DNA of 64,000 nucleotides from Streptomyces tauricus (GTDB lineage: Bacteria > Actinomycetota > Actinomycetes > Streptomycetales > Streptomycetaceae): positions 62,001 through 126,000 of the forward strand of contig NZ_BMVY01000013.1 of NCBI RefSeq assembly GCF_014650955.1, in the 5' to 3' direction. Every line of letters begins with the position of its first letter. Position 1 is the first letter of the stretch. The position numbers and the translations under genes are program-made. The notes below the pieces were generated by a model. The model saw only the letters and a program-made list of their open reading frames with translations. It did no database searches and was not told the origin of the DNA. Of the stretch, positions 19,057 to 26,061 are shown one piece after another.

Positions 19057-20895
19057 GTGTCCGACAAGCCGTCCGAGGCCGAGCCGAGAGGGTCGGAAGC
19101 CGGGGAGTCAGCGGAGTCTGCGGGGTCATCCGCGGGGTCAAAGGACGCGGCAGGCGCGACAGGTACAGCAGCTTCAGCGGATGCCGCGGTGCGGTCCGGT
19201 AGCGATGGCGAGGAGCCGAAGGACACCGTTCCAGCGGCTCGCTCCGTGGCCAGGAGCACGGGCGCGGGCGCGGACAAGAGTGCGGGCACGGGCGCGGGCG
19301 CGGACAAGAGTGCGGGTACGGGCGCGGGCGCGGGTGAAGGGTCGGACGCGAAGAATTCCGCCGTCGCGGACGGCAACGGGCTCGACGAGGACGGCAGCTG
19401 GGACGGTCCCGCCGTGGAGTCCTGGTTCGCAGACATCCAGGCGAGTACCCCCGCGCCCGTCCGTACCGCGACTCTCTGGGCGGCTCTGGCCACCGGTCTG
19501 CTCAGCATGCTTCTGCTCGGAGAGGGCCTGGCGCTCAATCTCCTGCTGGTGGCGATACCGATCACGCTCGGTGTGTACTTCGCGGCCGGGAGAGCGGGCC
19601 GACGACCGCGTCCCTGGACGCTCGTGTGGGGCGGTGGCGGACTCGCCCTGCTGATCGTTCCGGCACTGCGTGACGCCGGCTGGCCGTCGTTCCTCGCCAT
19701 CGTCTCCGCACTGGCGGTGGGCTCTCTCGCCCTGCACGGCGGTCGTACCTGGACAGGGATGCTGTTCGGTCCGATCGGCGTCTGCACCTCGCTGGTCACC
19801 GGTCCGGGCTGGGGCTGGCGCGGACTGCGCGAGCGGACGGGCGGGGCACGCGGCAACGTGGGCCCGATGCTGCGCGCGATCGTGGTGGCCGCCGTTCTTC
19901 TGGTCGTCTTCGGTGCCCTCTTCGCCGGCGCGGACGCGGCTTTCGCCGACCTGCTGGCCGACCTCGTGCCCGACGCGTCGGTCTCCGGCGGGCCCTGGCA
20001 CGCCGTCCTGTTCGTGATCGGCGTGGTCGGCGCTCTGGCGGCGGCGTACACGGCCGCGGCACCCGTTCAGTGGGACCGCGTCGCGGTGCCTCCGGGCCGC
20101 GCCCGTGGCCGCGTCGAGTGGGCGTTGCCCCTGGTCGTGCTCGTCGCGCTCTTCGCCGTCTTCAACGCCGTCCAGCTGGTCGTCCTGCTCGGCGGATACG
20201 ACGCCGTCCTGGAGAAGACCGGCCAGACGTACTCCGCGTACGCGCGTCAGGGCTTCTGGCAGTTGCTCCTGGTCACGCTCCTCACCCTGCTCGTCATCGT
20301 GCTCGCCCTGCGCTGGGCGCCCCGGGACGACTCGCGCGACCGGACGTTGGTACGCGCCGTCCTCGGCACCCTCTGTGCCCTCGCCCTCGTGGTCGTGGCC
20401 GCCGCGGTGAGGCGTATGGACATGTACGTGGAGGCGTACGGGCTGACCCGGCTGCGGATCTCCGTGGTGACCGTCGAACTCTGGCTCGGCCTGGTCATCG
20501 TGCTCATCATGGCGGCCGGCGTCCTCGGCGCCCGCTGGCTGCCGCGCGTGGTGGTGGCCAGTGCCGCCGCGACCGTGCTCGTCTTCGGGATCGTGTCGCC
20601 CGACGGCCTGATCGCCGAGCGCAACGTCCAGCGGTACGAGCGGACGGGCACGTTCGACCTCGACTACGCGCGCGGGTTGTCCGCCGACGCCGTGCCGGCT
20701 CTGGACAAACTTGATGAGCCGCTGCGGTCCTGTGCCCTGAAAACCATTGACGAGGACCTGGGGGATGCGGGCCCCTGGTACGCCACTAGTTGGGGCGAGT
20801 CCCGGGCCCGGAACATCCTCGACGAACGAAAGCCGTCCGCCGAGGCCGACTGGCGCGTGTGCAGCCGCCTGGGGCAGGACCTCGCGTACCGCTGA
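19057..20895 (+). CDS. DUF4173 multi-pass membrane protein with low-complexity cytoplasmic N-terminus
   Basis: 612 aa from GTG at 19057, chosen for its GGGGAGGGGG site. The first 140 residues are acidic and Ser/Ala/Gly-rich with two 10-residue repeats (GAGADKSAGT). They are followed by about a dozen hydrophobic helices (for example LLSMLLLGEGLALNLLLVAI and FWQLLLVTLLTLLVIVLAL), as in the DUF4173/DUF4153 family. A conserved soluble tail contains CALKTIDEDLGDAGPWYATSWGESRARNIL. Function is unknown. It is convergent with the MFS gene. Confidence 0.85.
   Translation: MSDKPSEAEPRGSEAGESAESAGSSAGSKDAAGATGTAASADAAVRSGSDGEEPKDTVPAARSVARSTGAGADKSAGTGAGADKSAGTGAGAGEGSDAKNSAVADGNGLDEDGSWDGPAVESWFADIQASTPAPVRTATLWAALATGLLSMLLLGEGLALNLLLVAIPITLGVYFAAGRAGRRPRPWTLVWGGGGLALLIVPALRDAGWPSFLAIVSALAVGSLALHGGRTWTGMLFGPIGVCTSLVTGPGWGWRGLRERTGGARGNVGPMLRAIVVAAVLLVVFGALFAGADAAFADLLADLVPDASVSGGPWHAVLFVIGVVGALAAAYTAAAPVQWDRVAVPPGRARGRVEWALPLVVLVALFAVFNAVQLVVLLGGYDAVLEKTGQTYSAYARQGFWQLLLVTLLTLLVIVLALRWAPRDDSRDRTLVRAVLGTLCALALVVVAAAVRRMDMYVEAYGLTRLRISVVTVELWLGLVIVLIMAAGVLGARWLPRVVVASAAATVLVFGIVSPDGLIAERNVQRYERTGTFDLDYARGLSADAVPALDKLDEPLRSCALKTIDEDLGDAGPWYATSWGESRARNILDERKPSAEADWRVCSRLGQDLAYR
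19261..19332 (+). repeat. 30-bp tandem repeat in DUF4173 gene
   Basis: Two nearly identical 30-bp units (19261-19290, 19291-19320; one C/T difference) and 12 bases of a third encode GAGADKSAGT repeats. Confidence 0.85.
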
Positions 20896-20979
20896 GGCAG
20901 GGCGCGGAGGGCGCGTACCGCCTCAGCGGCACGCGATGCTGCCGCATCGGCCGTGTGGGAACCGTGGGAACCAAACAGG

Positions 20980-21010
20980 CCGGGCCGCCGTTTCCAGTAC
21001 GGCGGCCCGG
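20980..21010. terminator. Bidirectional terminator, DUF4173 gene / MFS gene
   Basis: CCGGGCCGCCGT (20980-20991) pairs perfectly with ACGGCGGCCCGG (20999-21010) across loop TTCCAGT, between convergent genes. Confidence 0.8.
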
Positions 21011-21041
21011 GCCTGCTCATCGCGCCCGTGGCGGTGGTCGG

Positions 21042-22589
21042 TCAGCCCGCCGGAACCCCCGCCGTGCCCGACAGCGCCTCCAGGTCGCTCTTACGGACCC
21101 GGATCACCAGTGTGGCGACGGCAAGAGCCAGCACGGCCATGGCGACGGCCGGGAGGAAGGCCGTGGAGATGCCATGGGCGAGTACCTCGTGGCTCCAGGG
21201 AGCGGGCAGCTGGTGCGTGGTGGCGAACTCCGCCTTCTGTTCCGCCGAGGCGTTGGCCATGAAGTCCGTGACCTGCTTCTCCGCCTCGTCACGGCTCGCC
21301 GTACCGAAGACCGTGGTGAGGATGGACAGACCGAGCGAACCGCCCACCTGCTGCGTGGCGTTGAGCAGCCCGGACGCGGCGCCCGCCTCGTGAGCCGCCA
21401 CTCCGGAGACCGCGGTCAGGGTCAGCGTCACGAAGTTCAGTCCCATACCGAAGCCGAACAGCAGCATCGGACCGAGCACACCGCTGACGTAGGAACTTCC
21501 GGGGTCGATGAGGGTCAGCCAGCCGAGCCCGATCACCACGAGGGTCGAGCCGACCACCATGAACGGTTTCGGGCCGAGCACCGGCAGGAACCGCTGCGAC
21601 AGACCCGCGCCGACGCCGATCGCGACCGTGATGGGGAGGAAGGCCAGGCCTGCCTCGATGGGCGTGTACTGCAGCACGTTCTGCACGAAGAGAACGATGA
21701 AGAAGAACATGCCGAACATCGCCGCGGCCAGGCTCAGCATGATCACGTACGTACCCGAACGGTTGCGGTCGGCGAACATCCGCAGCGGTGTGATCGGTTC
21801 CTTGGCCCGGGACTCGACCAGCGCGAAGGCCACCAGGAGGACGACCGCGGTGCCGAACGACGCGATGGTGAGACTGTCCCGCCAGCCCTCCTCCGCGGCC
21901 CGGATGAAGCCGTAGACGAGCGAGGCCATACCGAGCGTCGAGGTCAGGGCTCCGGCGATGTCGAAGCGCCCGGGATGCCGCTCGGACTCGCTGATGTAGA
22001 GCGGTGCGAGCACGGCGATCAGCACACCGATGGGTACGTTGACGAAGAGCACCCAGCGCCAGTCGAGCCACTCGGTGAGCATGCCGCCGGCGAGCAGCCC
22101 GATCGCGCCGCCGCCGGCCGAGACCGCGGCGAAGACTCCGAACGCCCGGTTGCGCTCGGGCCCTTCGGGGAACGTCGTCGTGATCAGCGCCAACGAGGTG
22201 GGGGAGGCGATCGCGCCGCCCACCCCTTGGAGAGCGCGTGCCGCCAGCAGTTGCCAGGGCTCCTGGGCGAGTCCGCCGAGCAGCGAGGCGACCGTGAAGA
22301 GCAGGATGCCGGACATGAAGACCCGGCGTCGGCCGAGGATGTCTCCGGCTCGGCCGCCGAGCAGCAGCAGACCGCCGAATGTGAGCGTGTAGGCGCTGAC
22401 CACCCAGGTGAGATCCGTGGTGGAGAACTTGAGAGCGCCTTGAATGTGCGGGAGGGCGATGTTCACAATCGTCGCGTCGAGTACCACCATGAGTTGGCAG
22501 GCCGCGATGACGGTGAGCGCGATGCCGGGATGCCCCTCCCGGCGGGCCGCTCCTGGCTTCTGATCTTTGATCAACGGAGAGGTTGTCAC
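21042..22589 (-). CDS. MFS multidrug exporter, DHA2 (14-TM, EmrB/QacA-like)
   Basis: 515 aa from GTG at 22589 (GTGGGGGAC upstream; an in-frame GTG at 22604 lacks a ribosome site). Signature motifs are LDATIVNIALP (motif D1), GGRAGDILGRRRVF (motif A) and ALQGVGGAIASPTSLALI (motif C, antiporter type), with about 14 hydrophobic segments. It probably exports drugs or a metabolite in exchange for protons. A TetR gene is divergent, and two palindromic operators fill the spacer, so the pair is likely a substrate-inducible resistance unit. Confidence 0.92.
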   Translation of the reverse strand: MTTSPLIKDQKPGAARREGHPGIALTVIAACQLMVVLDATIVNIALPHIQGALKFSTTDLTWVVSAYTLTFGGLLLLGGRAGDILGRRRVFMSGILLFTVASLLGGLAQEPWQLLAARALQGVGGAIASPTSLALITTTFPEGPERNRAFGVFAAVSAGGGAIGLLAGGMLTEWLDWRWVLFVNVPIGVLIAVLAPLYISESERHPGRFDIAGALTSTLGMASLVYGFIRAAEEGWRDSLTIASFGTAVVLLVAFALVESRAKEPITPLRMFADRNRSGTYVIMLSLAAAMFGMFFFIVLFVQNVLQYTPIEAGLAFLPITVAIGVGAGLSQRFLPVLGPKPFMVVGSTLVVIGLGWLTLIDPGSSYVSGVLGPMLLFGFGMGLNFVTLTLTAVSGVAAHEAGAASGLLNATQQVGGSLGLSILTTVFGTASRDEAEKQVTDFMANASAEQKAEFATTHQLPAPWSHEVLAHGISTAFLPAVAMAVLALAVATLVIRVRKSDLEALSGTAGVPAG

Positions 22590-22613
22590 TATTGAGTCCC
22601 CCACGAGTGCGTT

Positions 22614-22633
22614 AGTGAACGCTTGCGTTCACT
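22614..22633. promoter_or_regulatory. TetR operator A
   Basis: AGTGAACGC-TT-GCGTTCACT has perfect 9-bp inverted arms, 25 bases upstream of the MFS start. It is the same site as operator B in the opposite orientation. Confidence 0.85.
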
Positions 22634-22661
22634 GTCGCGTCAAAAGGTAGTGAGTCCCCGA

Positions 22662-22683
22662 CAGTGAACGCAAGCGTTCACTG
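22662..22683. promoter_or_regulatory. TetR operator B
   Basis: CAGTGAACGC-AA-GCGTTCACTG has 10-bp arms. Its centre is 49 bp from that of operator A. The TetR-family regulator encoded next to it is the obvious ligand. Confidence 0.85.
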
Positions 22684-22796
22684 AAGTCGCTGTCGATTGA
22701 CGTCTCTTGACCGCTCACGGACCCCAGTCCGTCCGGTGCGTACGTACATGTGTACGGATGTGCGCGCCCCTCGCCCGCTCACATGGAGACAGGCTC

Positions 22797-23435
22797 ATGG
22801 TTACTTCGAGTTGGACGGCCGCCCCCACCCAGGCGGCCTCCCCGCGCAGACGCGGCGCCGTACTCGAACGCGCGATCCTCGATGCCGCGCTGGAGCAGCT
22901 CAGCACGGTCGGCTGGAACGGCCTCACGATGGAGGGTGTCGCGGCCGGCGCCCAGACGGGAAAAGCCGCGGTCTACCGCCGCTGGCCGTCGAAGGAGGAT
23001 CTCGTCGCGGACGCGCTCCGGGCCGGACTGCCGCCGCTCGTGGACGTACCCGATCTTGGAAGTGTGCGGGACGACCTGCTCGAACTGTGCCGACGGGCGC
23101 GCGAGGCGATGTTCTCGCGTCCGGGGTTCGCGCTGCGCTCGGTGATTCACGAATGCGACTCGTCCCAGGCCCAACGGTTCCACGACGTGATCCTGTCGGG
23201 GGTCGTGGAGCCGACGATCCGCCTGCTCGGCGAGGTCGTCGACCGTGGAATCCAGCGGGGAGAGGTCCGGCCGGACGCGGCGAACTCCTATGTCCTCGAC
23301 GCCATTCCGGCGATGATGATGTACCGCTCCAAGGTGTGCGCGAGCGAATGGAACGAGCGGGACATCGAGGAGATGATCGACCAGCTCATGGTCCCGCTGC
23401 TGCGGCCGGAAGGTGTCGACCGGGCTTCGCGGTGA
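22797..23435 (+). CDS. TetR/AcrR-family repressor of the divergent MFS exporter
   Basis: 212 aa; ATG at 22797 with GGAGACAGG upstream. The N-terminal HTH is ILDAALEQLSTVGWNGLTMEGVAAGAQTGKAAVYRRWPSKEDL. The C-terminal half (DDLLELCRRAREAMF to YRSKVCASEWNERDI) is a ligand-binding and dimerisation domain with no recognisable specificity. It is divergent from the exporter with twin operators between them. A further imperfect palindrome, CGTACA-TG-TGTACG, lies at 22743-22756 in the probable leader. Confidence 0.9.
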   Translation: MVTSSWTAAPTQAASPRRRGAVLERAILDAALEQLSTVGWNGLTMEGVAAGAQTGKAAVYRRWPSKEDLVADALRAGLPPLVDVPDLGSVRDDLLELCRRAREAMFSRPGFALRSVIHECDSSQAQRFHDVILSGVVEPTIRLLGEVVDRGIQRGEVRPDAANSYVLDAIPAMMMYRSKVCASEWNERDIEEMIDQLMVPLLRPEGVDRASR

Positions 23436-23534
23436 CCCCGGGCGGGCCTCGGACCGGCCAGGTCGCAGGTGTGCGGGGCGCTCGGGGGAACCGGGTGTCG
23501 TGCGCGGTTCCGGGCGGCGTAGGCTGAGCGGGTC

Positions 23535-24236
23535 ATGCCGTACGAACCACCAACCCACACCGTCGAGCGCTCCCTGCGCGCCACGACCGGAGCCAAGGTC
23601 ATTGCCGGTGTCGACGAGGTGGGGCGTGGCGCCTGGGCCGGCCCGGTCACCGTCTGCGCGGCGGTCACGGGCCTGCGCCGCCCGCCCGAAGGCCTCACCG
23701 ACTCCAAGCTCCTCACCGTCAAGAGGCGCACAGCGCTCGCCGAGATACTGGCTGAGTGGGTGACGTCGTACGCCCTGGGGCATGCTTCTCCGGAGGAGAT
23801 CGACCAGCTGGGGATGACGGCCGCCCAGCGGCTGGCCGCCGGCCGCGCCCTCGAAGCGCTGCCGGTGCGTCCCGACGCGGTCATTCTCGACGGGAAACAC
23901 GACTACCTGGGCACTCCGTGGCAGGTCCGCACGGTGATCAAGGGTGATCAGTCCTGCGTCTCCGTAGCGGCGGCATCGGTGATCGCGAAGGTCCAGCGCG
24001 ACAAAATGATGGCCGAACTGGGTGTCGACCATGCAGACTTCGGTTTTGCGGCCAACGCCGGGTATCCGTCACCGGTTCACCGGGCCGCACTGGAGATGCG
24101 GGGCCCCACCCCGTACCACCGGCTGTCGTGGGCGTATCTTGATGCGCTGCCCCAGTGGCGGCACCTCAAGAAGGTCCGCAGTTGGGCGGATGGAAGCGTT
24201 CCGGAGATCGAAGGGCAACTCGGCTTCGACTTCTGA
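23535..24236 (+). CDS. rnhB: Ribonuclease HII
   Basis: 233 aa. It removes RNA from RNA-DNA hybrids and cuts at single ribonucleotides in DNA. Catalytic acidic residues are visible in GVDEVGRGAWAGPV and in DAVILDGKHDYLG, with DSKLL, KGDQSCVSVAAASVIAK and NAGYPSPVH as further family motifs. TAGGCT lies 9 nt before the ATG with no ribosome site, so it may be leaderless. It forms a short plus-strand run with the next hypothetical gene. Confidence 0.95.
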   Translation: MPYEPPTHTVERSLRATTGAKVIAGVDEVGRGAWAGPVTVCAAVTGLRRPPEGLTDSKLLTVKRRTALAEILAEWVTSYALGHASPEEIDQLGMTAAQRLAAGRALEALPVRPDAVILDGKHDYLGTPWQVRTVIKGDQSCVSVAAASVIAKVQRDKMMAELGVDHADFGFAANAGYPSPVHRAALEMRGPTPYHRLSWAYLDALPQWRHLKKVRSWADGSVPEIEGQLGFDF

Positions 24237-24304
24237 CGGTTCTGTTCGCACTCATGTGCCACCCGCTTACGCGAGTCGCACCGGCGTTTGATAAAAATCA
24301 GCTC

Positions 24305-24934
24305 ATGCCTCTCATTCCCGAGGAGCCTCAGATTCACGAGAGTGCCCAGGGTCCCCGCGTCAGTCCGGCCACCGGCCGGACCGCGCCGACCCCCCGCCCC
24401 GTACCCGGCCCCCGCCCCGCGGCACCTCCGCGTCCAGGCCGTCCGGGTCCTGTCCGGCCGGTGCCGCCTGTGCAACGCACGCCGCGCGACACGGCCGTGG
24501 CCAAGCCGGGGCCTGCCGCTCCGGCGGCCCCAACCGCACCTTCGACTCCGACGATCCAGCTGATCCCGGCCTCGGCCGAGGGCGCGCTGGACGCGGCCGA
24601 GGAAGCGGTCGACCTGCTCCTTGACTCGGGCAGGGCCCCCGGTGAGGTGCTGGTGATCACCACCGGCGAACCCCACCCGTGGGCCGCGCACGAGCTCTCC
24701 TTCGGCGAGGCCGCGTACTGGGCCCAGCACGACGCGGGAGACGACGTGTTCTACGCCGACGCCTCCGCTGTCGGTCGTGCCGCGTCCCGGCCCGTGGTCG
24801 TTGTCGCCGTCAACGGCGGGCTCGACGCCACCGCTGCCACCGCGCTGCCGCTGGCCCTTGGCCGGGCCGGTGCCCTGCTGATCGTCTGCGGGGACCCGCA
24901 GCAGATCAACTCGGTGCTGGGCGCGGGGGTCTGA
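24305..24934 (+). CDS. Hypothetical protein, Pro-rich N-terminus and alpha/beta C-terminus
   Basis: 209 aa. Residues 15-90 are Pro/Arg/Ala-rich and probably disordered. The C-terminal 120 residues look folded: IQLIPASAEGALDAAEEAVDLLLDSG, GEVLVITTGEPHPWAAHE and VVVVAVNGGLDATAATALPLALGRAGALLIVCGDPQQINSVLG. This recalls a fragment of a P-loop or UvrD-like C-terminal fold, but no Walker A is present. I do not recognise the family. It lies 68 bases after rnhB and its stop codon starts a terminator hairpin. Confidence 0.7.
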   Translation: MPLIPEEPQIHESAQGPRVSPATGRTAPTPRPVPGPRPAAPPRPGRPGPVRPVPPVQRTPRDTAVAKPGPAAPAAPTAPSTPTIQLIPASAEGALDAAEEAVDLLLDSGRAPGEVLVITTGEPHPWAAHELSFGEAAYWAQHDAGDDVFYADASAVGRAASRPVVVVAVNGGLDATAATALPLALGRAGALLIVCGDPQQINSVLGAGV

Positions 24935-24962
24935 GAACCCCCGCTCTTCCAGGGGGTTCTCA
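24932..24962 (+). terminator. Terminator starting on the stop codon
   Basis: TGAGAACCCCC (24932-24942) pairs with GGGGGTTCTCA (24952-24962) across a 9-nt loop. Its first three bases are the TGA stop. Confidence 0.85.
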
Positions 24963-24967
24963 CGACT

Positions 24968-24991
24968 CGGATGCCACCGCGGTGGCATCCG
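24968..24991. repeat. 24-bp perfect palindrome
   Basis: CGGATGCCACCG followed by its exact reverse complement, five bases after the terminator. It could be a second hairpin or a protein-binding site. Confidence 0.7.
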
Positions 24992-25024
24992 CTCGGAGCA
25001 TGCACAGAGGACGGTCCGACGTGT

Positions 25025-25047
25025 GCCGGTACGGGGGACGTACCGGC
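25025..25047. terminator. Third hairpin in the convergent spacer
   Basis: GCCGGTACG (25025-25033) pairs with CGTACCGGC (25039-25047) across GGGGA. It may terminate the minus-strand gene ending at 25214, though it lies 170 bases beyond it. The remaining spacer up to 25213 shows nothing else. Confidence 0.45.
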
Positions 25048-25213
25048 GTGACGTCGCAGTTGTGATGCGGGGTGCGCGTGTGCGCAGACGCGTGAGCGGC
25101 CCTGTGCGTGGCGGCATCGATTCTGGGGTGTCGGCACGGCTGAGTCTCGGCGTCGCGCCCGGCCGTGCGGTTGCCGCCTTCGGTCGTGCCGACGGCCGTA
25201 GCCGACCGTCGGT

Positions 25214-25840
25214 TCAGCGCGCGGCCGCGCGGCGCAGTACCTCCGAGGCGGACCCGCCGGTGCGCGGCTGTATGGACTCGGCCGCCGCGAACGACTCCAG
25301 TGACTCCGGCGGCGAGTCCGCGTTGGGCCGGCGGCCTCCGCGTCCCTCGCCCAGCACCTGCCACCCGTCACGTGTCAGCGTGATGTATGCCCCGCAGCGC
25401 AGGCCGTGCAGCGTGCAGGCGTCTCGCAGCCCCCACATCCACGCCCCGTCCTCCTCCGTCCACCGCGCGTCGCCGTCACGGCAGTAGAGCAGCACGGCGG
25501 TACGTACCGGTGTGCGGCGTCGCAGGTCGTGCGGGATGACCCGGCGCAGTTGCGCGAGCAGCGCGTTGCGGAACATCCAGCCGTCCGCCGGAGCCGGCCG
25601 CCTGATGAAGGACGCGCTCGCGTTCAGCCGTTCGTCGGGGTCGAGCACTGCCACGATCGCGGTCGTGGGGCCGGGCCGATGCCGGGAGTGCAGCCCGCTG
25701 ACGACCTCCCGGGGATTGCGCAGAAGCGGAATCCCCGCAGCGGCCCATTCGGCGGGTTCGAGCATCCGGGTCAGTGGATTGGCGGAAGTGGCGGCCGTCG
25801 ACATCGATGCCGCCGAGGACGGAGCGAATCCGAAGGTCAC
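25214..25840 (-). CDS. Conserved-looking hypothetical protein
   Basis: 208 aa from GTG at 25840 with an excellent AGGGAGG site. It has no signal peptide or membrane helix. Visible segments include NPLTRMLEPAEWAAAGIPLL, TTAIVAVLDPDERLNASASFI, AVLLYCRDGDARWTEED and GLRCGAYITLTRDGWQVLG, suggesting a compact alpha/beta domain. The family is not recognised. It lies downstream of recQ on the same strand, separated by 221 bases of relatively AT-rich sequence that probably holds its own promoter. Confidence 0.75.
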   Translation of the reverse strand: MTFGFAPSSAASMSTAATSANPLTRMLEPAEWAAAGIPLLRNPREVVSGLHSRHRPGPTTAIVAVLDPDERLNASASFIRRPAPADGWMFRNALLAQLRRVIPHDLRRRTPVRTAVLLYCRDGDARWTEEDGAWMWGLRDACTLHGLRCGAYITLTRDGWQVLGEGRGGRRPNADSPPESLESFAAAESIQPRTGGSASEVLRRAAAR

Positions 25841-26061
25841 GGTCCTCCCTTCGGCTACGCGCCCACACAGCGGGCGAGGTCGGACTGGGGGAGCGCGCCG
25901 CAGCACAGCCCGAACGGACGACCTCGGGAGACCACGCGGGGCGCGAGGTCAATTCTTCCTGTCGAACTTGGTTGCGGCAACGAGCAATTGGGGCCACCGA
26001 CCGTTATCTGGCGATCCGCTGCTTATATCCCTGCTCGGTATTTACCACCGCACCGAAGGAA

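Noticed and set aside
19261..19332. CRISPR-like repeat
   Set aside because: The 30-bp units are contiguous, without spacers, and in frame within a membrane protein gene.
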